64,000 nt of DNA from Luteibacter anthropi (GTDB lineage: Bacteria; Pseudomonadota; Gammaproteobacteria; Xanthomonadales; Rhodanobacteraceae): NCBI RefSeq assembly GCF_011759365.1, contig NZ_JAARLZ010000003.1, positions 485,021-549,020 of the forward strand. Reading direction: 5' to 3'. This document shows positions 16,761-25,013 of this stretch, piece by piece. Below the pieces are notes generated by a model. That model ran no database searches. It saw only the letters and a list, made by a program, of their open reading frames with translations, and had not been told where the DNA came from. The stretch's first letter is position 1. The number at the start of each line of letters is the position of its first letter. The translations under genes and the position numbers were made by a program.

Positions 16761-17356
16761 TGACCCTGCGACGCTACCTCGCCTGCTCATTGACCACCCT
16801 GTCCCTCTTCCTGACCGTCCCATCCTACGGTGAAGCCATGAACCAGCCTGAAGTCAAACTCAATCCCGCGCCGCGCATGCGTTACGAGATCACCGTCAAG
16901 GTTGATGGCGCGCCGGGGCAGTTCGATCGTATCGACGGCCACGTGGACTACCGCGTGGACAACCCGGCCTGCGTACCCATGACACCGGTCATGGGCGCCA
17001 CGGTGGTGCCGGAGAAACGGGTTCCGGTCGAATTCACGCGTACGAGCGACAACGAATTCCGCGGCGAGATCTTCATGGACCGCATCCAGGACGAGGACTA
17101 CTTCGGCCATGGCGTTTGCCATTGGGCCGTGGTCGGTGCCACGGCCGACTTCCATCACCGGCAGGTCAACTTCAGCCCCGCGATCTACAAGGACGACATC
17201 CTTGGCAAGCGCGAGGTCGTGAAGTACTTCTCACACAAGTCCTACCAGCGTGCCGACGACGAGCGCATCGACACCGGCGCCAATGAGGCCAGCGCCTTCA
17301 ACGATCCGCACGCCACGTTCTCCATCCGCCTGCATGCGACGGAGCGGCTGCCGTGA
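16760..17356 (+). CDS. Putative immunity protein (X-Tfi) for lipase effector 2
   Basis: 198 residues starting at ATG 16760, which overlaps the previous lipase stop (TGATG). The signal peptide runs to about PSYG-EA. The mature domain (QPEVKLNPAPRMRYEITVK, DNPACVPMTPVMGATVVP, DEDYFGHGVCHW, REVVKYFSHKSYQRADDE, RIDTGANE) aligns along its length with the lipoprotein at 14620-15351 but has no lipobox Cys, so it is probably soluble periplasmic. The gene ends GTGA, overlapping the GTG start of the following lipase. The strict coupling supports a dedicated inhibitor of that enzyme. Confidence 0.72.
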   Translation: MTLRRYLACSLTTLSLFLTVPSYGEAMNQPEVKLNPAPRMRYEITVKVDGAPGQFDRIDGHVDYRVDNPACVPMTPVMGATVVPEKRVPVEFTRTSDNEFRGEIFMDRIQDEDYFGHGVCHWAVVGATADFHHRQVNFSPAIYKDDILGKREVVKYFSHKSYQRADDERIDTGANEASAFNDPHATFSIRLHATERLP

Positions 17357-18831
17357 GCCCGCGGTCGACGGATTACGCCCTGCTCTCGCAGGACGTCTAT
17401 CACGACACCGCCATCAACAAGACCGTCGAGCTCGACGGCATCACCTACCGTGTCATCGACGCGGCCGACGATCCGATCACCGGCTTCCAGGCCCAGGCCT
17501 ACGTACGTGAAGATGTCCAGCCCCAGCAGGTGATCGTCGCCTTCCGCGGCACCGAGTTCGACCGGCAGCCTGTACGCGACGGTGGTGTCGATGCAGGAAT
17601 GGTGCTCACCGGCATCAACCTGCAGAGCGGCGACGCCCTTGCCTTCACGAAACGTGTCATGGACAAGGTCAACAAGGCCGCTGCGGACGAGGATCGCAAA
17701 CCGCCGGAGATCACCGTCACCGGCCACTCTCTCGGCGGCACGCTGGCCGAAATCAGCGCCGCGAAATTCGGCCTGCATGGCGAGACCTTCAACGCCTATG
17801 GTGCGGCTGGACTTCGCCAGGGCATTCCTGAGGGCGGCAACCAGGTCATCGACCATGTGCGCGCCGGCGATCTCGTGAGCGCGGCCAGCGCTCACTTCGG
17901 CGAGGTACGCGTCTATGCGGCCCAGCAGGATATCGACACCCTGACGAAGGCCGGCTACCGGGACGACAGCGGCCTGTTCTCGCTGCGCAATCCCCTGAAA
18001 GCCACCGATTTCAGCGCACACGCCATCGACAATTTCGTGCCTGGCAGCAAGCTGCTGGGTCACTCCATCATCAGCGAGGAAAGCCAGGCCCGCTATCGTG
18101 CCCATGAGGGCATGGTCGACCGCTATCGCGACGATGTCATGGATATCCGCAAGGGCATCTCCGCTCCCTGGCAGATTCCCAAGACCCTGGGTGACATCAA
18201 GGATGCCATCGAGCACAAGGCCATGCAGACCGTGGCCGAAGGCGTCACGGCCGTGGAGCATGGGGTGGAGCACGTAGTCCACGAGGCCCGGGAAGGTTTC
18301 GAACATCTCAAGGAGGGCGTCGGACACATGGCGCACGAGATCGGCGAAGGCATTCATGCCATCGAGGAAAAGGCCTCCGGCGCCTGGCACACCCTTACCC
18401 ACCCCAAGGAATGGTTCGAGCACGACAAGCCAGCCGTTCCCCTCGACCACGAGGCGCATCCTGACCACGCCATGTTCCGGCAGGCACAGAAGGCCGTGCA
18501 TGAACTGGATGCGGCGCACCAGCGCAAGCCCGACGGTTCCAGCGATAATCTCGCTGGCGTGCTGGCCGTTACGGCGAGGCGCGAGGGGCTGGACCGCATC
18601 GACCGGGCAGTGATGAGCGCGGATGCTTCCCGCACCTACGCGGTGCAGGGACCGCTGGATTCACCGCTCAAACGCGTGGCCGAGGTGGATACCCGGCAGG
18701 CCGTGGCCACCCCGGTCGCCGCTAGCAGTGATGCCTGGCACCAGGCAGCGAAGCAACATGAGCAGGCGCTTGCCATGCAGGCCAACCAACAACACGTACC
18801 CGGCCGCGACAACCCAGCGCCAGGACTGTGA
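17353..18831 (+). CDS. X-T4SS effector: class 3-type lipase with XVIPCD (lipase 2)
   Basis: 492 residues from a GTG start overlapping the immunity gene. It contains VAFRGTEFD near 62-70, TVTGHSLGGTLAEI with nucleophile Ser126, and DHVRAGDLVSAASAHFG near 171-187. Residues about 275-355 form a long amphipathic helical stretch (EGVTAVEHGVEHVVHEAREG; HMAHEIGEGIHAIEEKA) absent from lipase 1, possibly membrane-binding. The XVIPCD follows (HPDHAMFRQAQKAVHELDA; GLDRIDRAVMSADASRTYA; VQGPLDSPLK). It is paralogous to lipase 1 across toxin and tail. virD4 starts 27 bases later, so effector and coupling protein are probably transcribed together. Confidence 0.9.
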   Translation: MSPRSTDYALLSQDVYHDTAINKTVELDGITYRVIDAADDPITGFQAQAYVREDVQPQQVIVAFRGTEFDRQPVRDGGVDAGMVLTGINLQSGDALAFTKRVMDKVNKAAADEDRKPPEITVTGHSLGGTLAEISAAKFGLHGETFNAYGAAGLRQGIPEGGNQVIDHVRAGDLVSAASAHFGEVRVYAAQQDIDTLTKAGYRDDSGLFSLRNPLKATDFSAHAIDNFVPGSKLLGHSIISEESQARYRAHEGMVDRYRDDVMDIRKGISAPWQIPKTLGDIKDAIEHKAMQTVAEGVTAVEHGVEHVVHEAREGFEHLKEGVGHMAHEIGEGIHAIEEKASGAWHTLTHPKEWFEHDKPAVPLDHEAHPDHAMFRQAQKAVHELDAAHQRKPDGSSDNLAGVLAVTARREGLDRIDRAVMSADASRTYAVQGPLDSPLKRVAEVDTRQAVATPVAASSDAWHQAAKQHEQALAMQANQQHVPGRDNPAPGL

Positions 18832-18858
18832 CGAACCATCGGAAAGGTAGATCAGATC

Positions 18859-20541
18859 ATGAGTAAAACCAGGGGATACTGGGCGGCCGGCCTCTTTCTG
18901 GCCGCCCTTGTGGCAGGCGAATACCTGGCAGGCTATTTCAGCCTGCTGTCCATCGGCCGAGGTGATGTGCCGGTACAGTGGAACACCTATATCGGCTATC
19001 TGCAGGCGCTCGATCTGCCCCAGGTGCAGCCCTTCGCGTGGAAGATCAAGGTCGCCGGCGCTGTCGGATTCCTGATTCCGCTGCTGATCTGGGCAGTCGT
19101 TGCCTACTTCATCTTCCGCAAGCGCAAGCAGTCGATGCATGGCGATGCCCGCTTCGCCACTACCGGCGACCTGCGCAAGCAGAAGATGCTCTCCGAAGCG
19201 CCCAACGGCATCCTCGTCGGCAAGTTCAAGGGCGATCTGGTCCGCCTGCCCGGCCAGCAGTTCGTGATCCTCGCGGCCCCCACCCGCTCGGGCAAGGGTG
19301 TCGGCGTGGTTATCCCGAACCTGCTCGACTACCAGGAGTCGGTGGTCGTACTCGATATCAAGCAGGAGAACTTCGACCTCACCAGCGGCTGGCGCGCCAG
19401 CCAGGGGCAGGAGATCTACCTGTTCAACCCCTTCGCCGAAGATCGCCGCACGCATCGCTGGAATCCCCTGAGCTACGTCTCGAAGGATCCCGCATTCCGT
19501 GTATCCGACCTGATGAGCATTTCTTCCATGCTTTATCCGGATGGCTCGGACGACCAGAAATTCTGGGTCAGCCAGGCGCGCAATGCCTTCATGGCCTTCT
19601 CGCTGTACCTGTGCGAAAAGTGGGAGCACGACGAGAAGAACGGGCTGCCCATGATCCTGCGCAGCAAGCCCACGCTGGGCATGATCTATCGCCTGTCTTC
19701 AGGTGACGGCACCGATCTTCGTGAGCTGTATACGCGCCTGTCGAAGGAGCCCTTCCTGAGCGGCAATGCCAGGTCGGCCTTCGCCAACATGCTGTCACAG
19801 GCCGCCGAAACCTTCGCGTCAATCCTGGGCACCTTCAAGGAGCCGCTGAACGCGTGGATCAACCCGGTACTGGATGCGGCCACCAGCGACGATGACTTCC
19901 AGCTCACCGACGTGCGCAAGAAGCGCATGACGATCTACATCGGCATCCAGCCGAACAAGCTGGCCGAAAGCCGCCTGATCGTCAACCTGTTCTTCAGCCA
20001 GCTCATCAACCTCAACACCAAGGAGCTTCCGCAGAACAATCCGGAGCTGAAGCACCAGTGCCTGCTGTTGATGGATGAGTTCACGTCGATCGGCAAGGTA
20101 GAGATCATCGCTTCTGCCGTGTCGTACATGGCTGGCTATAACATCCGCCTGCTGCCCATCATCCAGAGCATGGCGCAGCTCGATGCGGTATACGGCAAGG
20201 ACGTATCGCGCACGGTCATCACCAACCATGCTTTGCAGATCGTCTACGCTCCCCGCGAACAGCAGGATGCAAACGATTATTCCGAGATGCTCGGGTATAC
20301 GACCGTGCGTCGGGAGAACATCACCAAGAGCAAGAAGGGTGACGTGAGCCGCAGCCATTCCGAGGAGAAGCGCGCACTCATGCTTCCCCAGGAACTGAAG
20401 GCCCTTGGCATGGAAAAGGAAGTGTTGTTCTATGAAGGCATTCCGCATCCGGTGATGTGCGAGAAGATCCGCTACTACCAGGACAAGTACTTCACCTCGC
20501 GCCTGATGGACAAGGTGAAGGTGCCGCAGCTCACGGTGTGA
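18859..20541 (+). CDS. virD4: VirD4 T4SS coupling protein
   Basis: 560 residues. Two N-terminal membrane segments (near 7-30 and 73-92) precede the TraG/VirD4 ATPase. Walker A is APTRSGKGVGVVIPNLL near 140-156 and Walker B LLLMDEFTSIGKVEI near 400-414, followed by QSMAQLDAVYG. In the X-T4SS this hexameric inner-membrane ATPase recognises the XVIPCD of effectors through its all-alpha domain and feeds them to the channel. GGAAAGGTAGATC precedes ATG 18859. Here virD4 lies downstream of virB6 and the effector block, and faces the inverted effector pair convergently. Confidence 0.95.
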   Translation: MSKTRGYWAAGLFLAALVAGEYLAGYFSLLSIGRGDVPVQWNTYIGYLQALDLPQVQPFAWKIKVAGAVGFLIPLLIWAVVAYFIFRKRKQSMHGDARFATTGDLRKQKMLSEAPNGILVGKFKGDLVRLPGQQFVILAAPTRSGKGVGVVIPNLLDYQESVVVLDIKQENFDLTSGWRASQGQEIYLFNPFAEDRRTHRWNPLSYVSKDPAFRVSDLMSISSMLYPDGSDDQKFWVSQARNAFMAFSLYLCEKWEHDEKNGLPMILRSKPTLGMIYRLSSGDGTDLRELYTRLSKEPFLSGNARSAFANMLSQAAETFASILGTFKEPLNAWINPVLDAATSDDDFQLTDVRKKRMTIYIGIQPNKLAESRLIVNLFFSQLINLNTKELPQNNPELKHQCLLLMDEFTSIGKVEIIASAVSYMAGYNIRLLPIIQSMAQLDAVYGKDVSRTVITNHALQIVYAPREQQDANDYSEMLGYTTVRRENITKSKKGDVSRSHSEEKRALMLPQELKALGMEKEVLFYEGIPHPVMCEKIRYYQDKYFTSRLMDKVKVPQLTV

Positions 20542-20567
20542 CAGCAGGCCGCTTCTGATGAAGCGTT

Positions 20568-20668
20568 ATCGCGGACACGGTCCGCTCCCACTCCTTCGGT
20601 AGAGAATTTGCTGCCGAAGGAGTGGGAGGTTCACTACCGAAGGGGTGGGAGCGGATCGTATCCGCGAT
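20568..20668. terminator. Large nested inverted repeat between convergent genes; probable two-way terminator
   Basis: Arms at 20568-20602 and 20634-20668 are inverted copies (ATCGCGGACACGGTCCGCTC against GAGCGGATCGTATCCGCGAT, with a few mismatches). A second, smaller palindrome (CTCCTTCGG and CCGAAGGAG, 20591-20622) overlaps the inner part, so two alternative hairpins are possible. It sits between virD4 and the oppositely oriented effector gene and lacks a T-run. The GCGGATACGATCCGCTCCCA arm recurs at 32933-32952, so this is a second dispersed palindrome family, distinct from the GTAGGAGCGCGC elements. Confidence 0.6.
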
Positions 20669-20692
20669 GATACGAGCAACACCCTGGCGGGA

Positions 20693-22483
20693 TTAACGCT
20701 GCATCTGACCCTGCTGCTGTTGTTGCTGCTGCTGCGAAGCATCCTGCTGCTGCGCCGCCGGCTGCCATTGTTGGCTGCTCTGCTCCAGCGGCTGGCCGAC
20801 GGCCTTCGAGACATCGACCTCGGCTATCTGCTTGTGCGGGGAGTTGAGATCACCCTGCACCGCATAAGCGCGCTTGCCGTCGTCGCTCAGCACCACGCTA
20901 TCGACACGGGTCAGCCCTTTCTCGTGCGCCGCGATGGCAACCACGCCCGCAAGATTGCTACTGGCATGATCCGATGCCCTGCCAAGCTTCGCGTCGAGGT
21001 TGGCAACTTCCTTCAATGCCTGCTCGTACATGGCATGACCCGGATGGGTCTTGTCGGCAAGCCCCGGCGCTGCCACGCGATTGGCGTTGCGCAAGGCGTC
21101 CATCGTCTTTGCGCCAGCGATACCATCGGATGTCAGGCCATGGTCTTTCTGGAAGGCTTCCAGAGCCACCCGGGTGTTCTTGCCGAAGTCGCCGTCCGGG
21201 TGAATGAGCTTGCCGTCGCCTCCCTTGTAACCGAGATTCGCCAGCTGCTGCTGGAGATCCTTTACCGGCGGCGCGTGATCATGCTCGCGGAGGGTACCCG
21301 CGCGCTGGATGTGATCCCCTGATGCCACTCCCGGAGAAGCGTGGGCCGGCTGGACGCGTACGTGATTACCCGGATGGGTTACATGAAGCAGCCGCTGGTC
21401 CGCGCCATCGCGATGCACGTTGACGTCCAGTGTCTTGTCGGCATTATTGTGCAGCGAGATGTCCTTGCTGTTGACGTCGCTCCACTGGCCGTTGACCAGG
21501 GCATGGCCATGACCCGCCCTGTCCCAGACCACCATATCGCGGCCTTCTGACAGATATCCACGGTTGTTCTGGGTGTTCGCGTATGAACCGCCCTGCTCCA
21601 GGGCCTGCACCATCGATCGCGAATGATGCGGATCGACGAAGGCACCCTTGATCACCGCATACTCGTGAGGAAGATGGGGATGCGTGGAGTCTGCGCCCAG
21701 GCGCGTCGGATTGACACCCGGATTCGCCGCCACATCCTGCCACGCCGCATGCATCGGGTTATTCGCACCTGCGGCCCGCAGGTCGTTGAACAACGCCGTG
21801 CCGGCCAGCGCGTGGTCGCGGCCCGCGGTGACATAGTCGGGGTAGCCATTGAGCGCGCTGCTCACTTCTTTCACGCTATGAAGCTCACCGCGCTCGATCT
21901 GGCCAAGCACATCCTTGCCGTACTTTTCGCTCTGGTTGTAGAGCTTGGCCGTGATGGTGGCGAGCTGGGCCTGCTCCTGTTCCGAAGCATGCTTGTACAG
22001 ATCCGTCTTCTGCAGCGGGCCGATGACATTCGTCATCAACTTGTCGACCTGGGCCATATCGTGCTGGTGGACGAAGTTCATGCCAGCCTCGCTGGCCATG
22101 AAAGCGTCGAGATGCGACTTCACCGTGGCGTCGAGAGGCCGGCCGTGCTGGTCGTTGATCTGGTGCCCGGTACGCCTGAGGTCGGCGATGGTATGCGTGC
22201 GTTGCGCATCGGAGAGTACCCAGTCCGGATGAGCCGTGCGCGCCCAGTTCTGGTACGCGTCGGTCAGCTCGGTGGCCACGGCCGGTCGCTGGCCGAGGTC
22301 AGTCTGTAGCGTGCCGATGGAATAGCCACTGTTGCCCGCGGGATGCATCACGGGATTGCCGTGGGCATCGTTGCGGATGTTGCCGGCGAAACTAAGCCGG
22401 TAGGCGACATCGCCGCCTTCGGAGCTCACGCCTATCGCGAAGTACGACAGCGCGCGAAGCTCATTGTCAGTCAATCCTGCCAT
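20693..22483 (-). CDS. X-T4SS effector: lysozyme-like domain, PG-binding domain, XVIPCD
   Basis: 596 residues on the minus strand. The N-terminal region has GVSSEGGDVAYRLSF (candidate catalytic Glu22) and GNSGYSIGTLQTDLGQRPA, resembling lysozyme-fold muramidases. A middle region near 215-380 is unassigned. PG_binding_1 is near 393-465 (VKDLQQQLANLGYKGGDG; DGDFGKNTRVALEAFQKDHG). The XVIPCD is near 475-596 (HPGHAMYEQALKEVANLDA; GLTRVDSVVLSDDGKRAYA; VQGDLNSPHK), ending in a polyglutamine tail encoded by a CAG/CAA microsatellite. AACCAGGAGTTGGACC precedes the ATG. Its upstream partner is an LprI-type lysozyme inhibitor, which supports the lysozyme reading. Confidence 0.82.
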   Translation of the reverse strand: MAGLTDNELRALSYFAIGVSSEGGDVAYRLSFAGNIRNDAHGNPVMHPAGNSGYSIGTLQTDLGQRPAVATELTDAYQNWARTAHPDWVLSDAQRTHTIADLRRTGHQINDQHGRPLDATVKSHLDAFMASEAGMNFVHQHDMAQVDKLMTNVIGPLQKTDLYKHASEQEQAQLATITAKLYNQSEKYGKDVLGQIERGELHSVKEVSSALNGYPDYVTAGRDHALAGTALFNDLRAAGANNPMHAAWQDVAANPGVNPTRLGADSTHPHLPHEYAVIKGAFVDPHHSRSMVQALEQGGSYANTQNNRGYLSEGRDMVVWDRAGHGHALVNGQWSDVNSKDISLHNNADKTLDVNVHRDGADQRLLHVTHPGNHVRVQPAHASPGVASGDHIQRAGTLREHDHAPPVKDLQQQLANLGYKGGDGKLIHPDGDFGKNTRVALEAFQKDHGLTSDGIAGAKTMDALRNANRVAAPGLADKTHPGHAMYEQALKEVANLDAKLGRASDHASSNLAGVVAIAAHEKGLTRVDSVVLSDDGKRAYAVQGDLNSPHKQIAEVDVSKAVGQPLEQSSQQWQPAAQQQDASQQQQQQQQGQMQR

Positions 22484-22515
22484 GGTCCAACTCCTGGTTT
22501 ACCTGCTACTGAGGG

Positions 22516-23232
22516 TTAGCGATCGCCACCTTTGCAATGGGTGTCGAGCGGAGCCTTTCCGCCCTTGGGAACGCGATCGAGGGCGACATACCTGTCATAG
22601 GTTTCTCCTGAACGCTGGAACCACACGAGCTGCCTGCCCTGTGGCGTGAAATAAGCAACTTCTTCGCTGTAGGCCGGACAGGCCGGGTAGTCGCCCTGCT
22701 GCCCGTCGTCGGAACAGAAACGCACATAGAGCTTGCCGTCGCGCCACTGCCCCTTCAAAAGCCCCTGGCTGCCGTCATTACGGGTGCCATCGCCCCATTT
22801 TCCTTCCGCATCGGGGCTCGCTTTGGTCACGGTGACATTGACGTAATGGCCGAAATCGCAGTCGGTGCGATAACCCCAGTCACCGCTTATCGCCGTGTCG
22901 GCCGACGGCTTGCCGGCAGAAGCCGCACTACCGGCGCGTCGTTCGAGTTCATCTGCACGAGTGCGGGTGCTGGCCGTCGTACACGCATTCTTGAGCACCT
23001 GGCCGGCAGTGGCACCACAGGCCTTGTCGCGTCCGAGGATCCATTGACGCTCCTCGTCGCGCAGGGCCTTGCGATTCGCGTCATCGAGCCCTTGCGAGAG
23101 TTTCTTGTAGGCCGCGTTGAGCCGGGCGTCCTGCGCATCGTAATCGCTGGCCTGCGCGACGGCTGCATGCGACATCGCTACGGCCAATGCGGCGCACAGC
23201 ACCCTGGATATGTCCTTCTGCCTGAAAAACAT
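22516..23232 (-). CDS. Putative immunity protein with LprI-type lysozyme-inhibitor domain
   Basis: 238 residues from ATG at 23232, chosen because CACAGGAGTTGCA precedes it and it gives a clean signal peptide ending near AVA-QAS. The N-terminal mature domain (DAQDARLNAAYKKL, ALRDEERQWILGRDKAC, LKNAC, ELERRA) has the LprI/DUF1311 pattern known from secreted lysozyme inhibitors. The C-terminal domain (DWGYRTDCDFGHYVNVTVTK, GQWRDGKLYVRFCSDDG, YFTPQGRQLVWFQRSGETYD) is not assigned. It ends 32 bases before the lysozyme-like effector, in the Tfi-then-Tfe order, so it most likely protects the producer from that effector. Confidence 0.78.
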   Translation of the reverse strand: MFFRQKDISRVLCAALAVAMSHAAVAQASDYDAQDARLNAAYKKLSQGLDDANRKALRDEERQWILGRDKACGATAGQVLKNACTTASTRTRADELERRAGSAASAGKPSADTAISGDWGYRTDCDFGHYVNVTVTKASPDAEGKWGDGTRNDGSQGLLKGQWRDGKLYVRFCSDDGQQGDYPACPAYSEEVAYFTPQGRQLVWFQRSGETYDRYVALDRVPKGGKAPLDTHCKGGDR

Positions 23233-23259
23233 TGCAACTCCTGTGATTGGGTCACTCAT

Positions 23260-23617
23260 TTCCTGCGCGAGGTTATCAAGGTAACGCCTGGAAAACCGTG
23301 CGGACTGCCGCGCAATACGTCTCCTGGCAGGTGTACTCGTCGCCGATGCAGCTATTGAGGCAACCGTGGTATCGGCCTTTTATTGGGCCTAGCTCCAGAA
23401 AGACTGTCATCGGCCATGATGTCCGATGCGCGCGCAACACAATAAGGGCTCCAGTAGGCGCCCCGCGCTTTCGTCCGAGAAATGATGGAACTCCTGTGAT
23501 CGTCATCCTGATCCCCACTCGGAGGATAGCAGAGACAGGCATCACGAAAACGTGCAGACATTCCCGAAGTCGCCATCCTGAACGTGCATTCATATCCCGC
23601 GTACAAAGGGCGGGTTT
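23260..23617. other. Intergenic region, no convincing gene
   Basis: This stretch of 358 bases separates the last T4SS-island gene (transcribed leftward) from the cupin gene. It must hold the promoter of the immunity/effector pair, but I see no clear -10/-35 boxes, palindrome or REP. A 105-codon minus-strand frame ends in a Cys-rich stretch (CLNSCIGDEYTCQETYC) but has no ribosome site or recognisable family, so it is not called. Confidence 0.5.
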
Positions 23618-24154
23618 CTACCGAGCAACAGGCTCGGGAACCGTCAGCGGTCCGCAGTTCTCATCCGCCACGAAGGTGGCAAGCAGCTCTGCGTCTTCCG
23701 TCAGGCTGGGATTTTCGGCAAACAAGTGAAGCGCGCCGGGCGGTTCAAACCATGTCTGCGTGGCTGCATAATTCTTGGCTGGCGTGCCCTGGAGTTGCGA
23801 GCGGATAAGCCCCTTCAGCACCACGGCGGTGACGGATCCCGGATGACGGTGTGCGGGGGTGTACGCACCTGGCGGAAAGTAGACAAGTGCCGTTGTAATC
23901 GCCTTTCCTGGTAGGTGTGGCAACCGTTCGCAGGAGAGCGGCTTTACCGTCGTTTGTGGGCGCGCATCGGTGCCTGCGAACGGTGTGGTGAACATCCGGG
24001 TGACGCCGCCGCAGAGGGCATCGGTCCAGGCAGGCATGGAAGGAACCCTGTCGATGGAGACCGCCGCTATCAGCCCCATGGCACCGGTAGCGACGAGCAG
24101 CACGAGCATTGATCGCCGGGCTGGATGGCGAAGCGAGGCGGACAGGACCGCCAT
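23618..24154 (-). CDS. Exported or membrane-anchored cupin-domain protein
   Basis: 178 residues. An N-terminal hydrophobic segment (SMLVLLVATGAMGLIAAVSI) acts as signal or anchor. The rest is a small cupin barrel: ALVYFPPGAYTPAHRHPGSVTAVVLKG, with the metal-binding pattern P-G-x-H-x-H-P, then TWFEPPGALHLFAENPS near 130-146 with the second cupin motif His. Single-domain cupins of this type bind a metal and may be isomerases, dioxygenases or sensors; the substrate is not evident. The gene starts 10 bases after the epimerase-like gene and is probably its operon partner. Confidence 0.75.
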   Translation of the reverse strand: MAVLSASLRHPARRSMLVLLVATGAMGLIAAVSIDRVPSMPAWTDALCGGVTRMFTTPFAGTDARPQTTVKPLSCERLPHLPGKAITTALVYFPPGAYTPAHRHPGSVTAVVLKGLIRSQLQGTPAKNYAATQTWFEPPGALHLFAENPSLTEDAELLATFVADENCGPLTVPEPVAR

Positions 24155-24164
24155 GACTCATTCC

Positions 24165-24911
24165 CTACGCGGTCACGCCGGACGTCGGCGACCAGCCCAG
24201 CACCTGCCGGGCGCGACTCAGGTCGAGGCGGCGCTCGTCGTCGGCGATGTTGTAGACGCCCGGCTGGCCGTGCCCGACCGCTCGCAGGGCGGCACTCACC
24301 GCGCCGTCTACATGCAGGGGCATGTCCTTGCCCTCGGAGGTATCCGCTCCAGTGCCATCGCCCCACAGCTGACCGTATCTCAGCACGAGCCCATCGATCC
24401 CGTCTGCATCCAGCACGGCTGCTTCCAGCGCCACGACGCCACCGACGCTGATGGCGCGCAGGCCATTGGCCGCCACATCCAGTGCATCGCTTTCGACGAA
24501 TCGCTCCGGTCCACTTGCATAGGCCCAGGCGATGCTCTGTGCCACGATCCGGCGAACACCCGCTGCCTTCGCTGCCTGCACCAGGTTGGCGGTGCCTTCG
24601 CGACGTATGCGCGCATTGCGCTGGATACCCTCTTCCATGCGAGACGGATCGAGACTGCGCGGCAGGTCGGTGAGCTGATGAACGACGATATCCGGTCGCG
24701 CCGCCACTACCGCCTGCTGCAACCGCGACGCATCGAACACGTCGACCACCAGCGGCACGGCACCGGCATGAAGAAGTTCGCTGGCTCTGGCCGGATCGCG
24801 GGTAAGGCCGAAGACCCTGTAGCCGGCCGACACAAGCTCAGGCACCAGACGACGGCCGATGACGCCCGTGGCGCCAGCGACCAGGATGGTGGTGGATGAT
24901 GGGTGGTTCAT
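24165..24911 (-). CDS. NAD(P)-dependent epimerase/dehydratase-family protein (atypical SDR)
   Basis: 248 residues from ATG at 24911 (MNHPSST). The N-terminal Rossmann motif ILVAGATGVIGRRLVPELV matches the TGxxGxxG pattern of extended or atypical SDRs. LVVDVFDASRLQQAV and DIVVHQLTDLP follow, and QSIAWAY near 135 takes the place of the usual Y-x-x-x-K region, so catalysis may be altered. Such proteins act on sugar nucleotides or serve as NAD-dependent reductases; the substrate is unknown. It lies directly upstream of the cupin gene on the same strand. Confidence 0.75.
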   Translation of the reverse strand: MNHPSSTTILVAGATGVIGRRLVPELVSAGYRVFGLTRDPARASELLHAGAVPLVVDVFDASRLQQAVVAARPDIVVHQLTDLPRSLDPSRMEEGIQRNARIRREGTANLVQAAKAAGVRRIVAQSIAWAYASGPERFVESDALDVAANGLRAISVGGVVALEAAVLDADGIDGLVLRYGQLWGDGTGADTSEGKDMPLHVDGAVSAALRAVGHGQPGVYNIADDERRLDLSRARQVLGWSPTSGVTA

Positions 24912-25013
24912 GAGGGTGCGCCTGGGAAACGATGGGCACACTCTAGGCCTGGCATGGCGGCCAGGGCAGGCCCAAGTTCAGGGCAGAAGAATGTACCAAC
25001 GCCCGCCGACGCA

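Noticed and set aside
23240..23256. Clp/CRP-like site TGTGATTGGGTCACT upstream of the LprI-type gene
   Set aside because: The half-sites are separated by five bases instead of six, and the match is incomplete.
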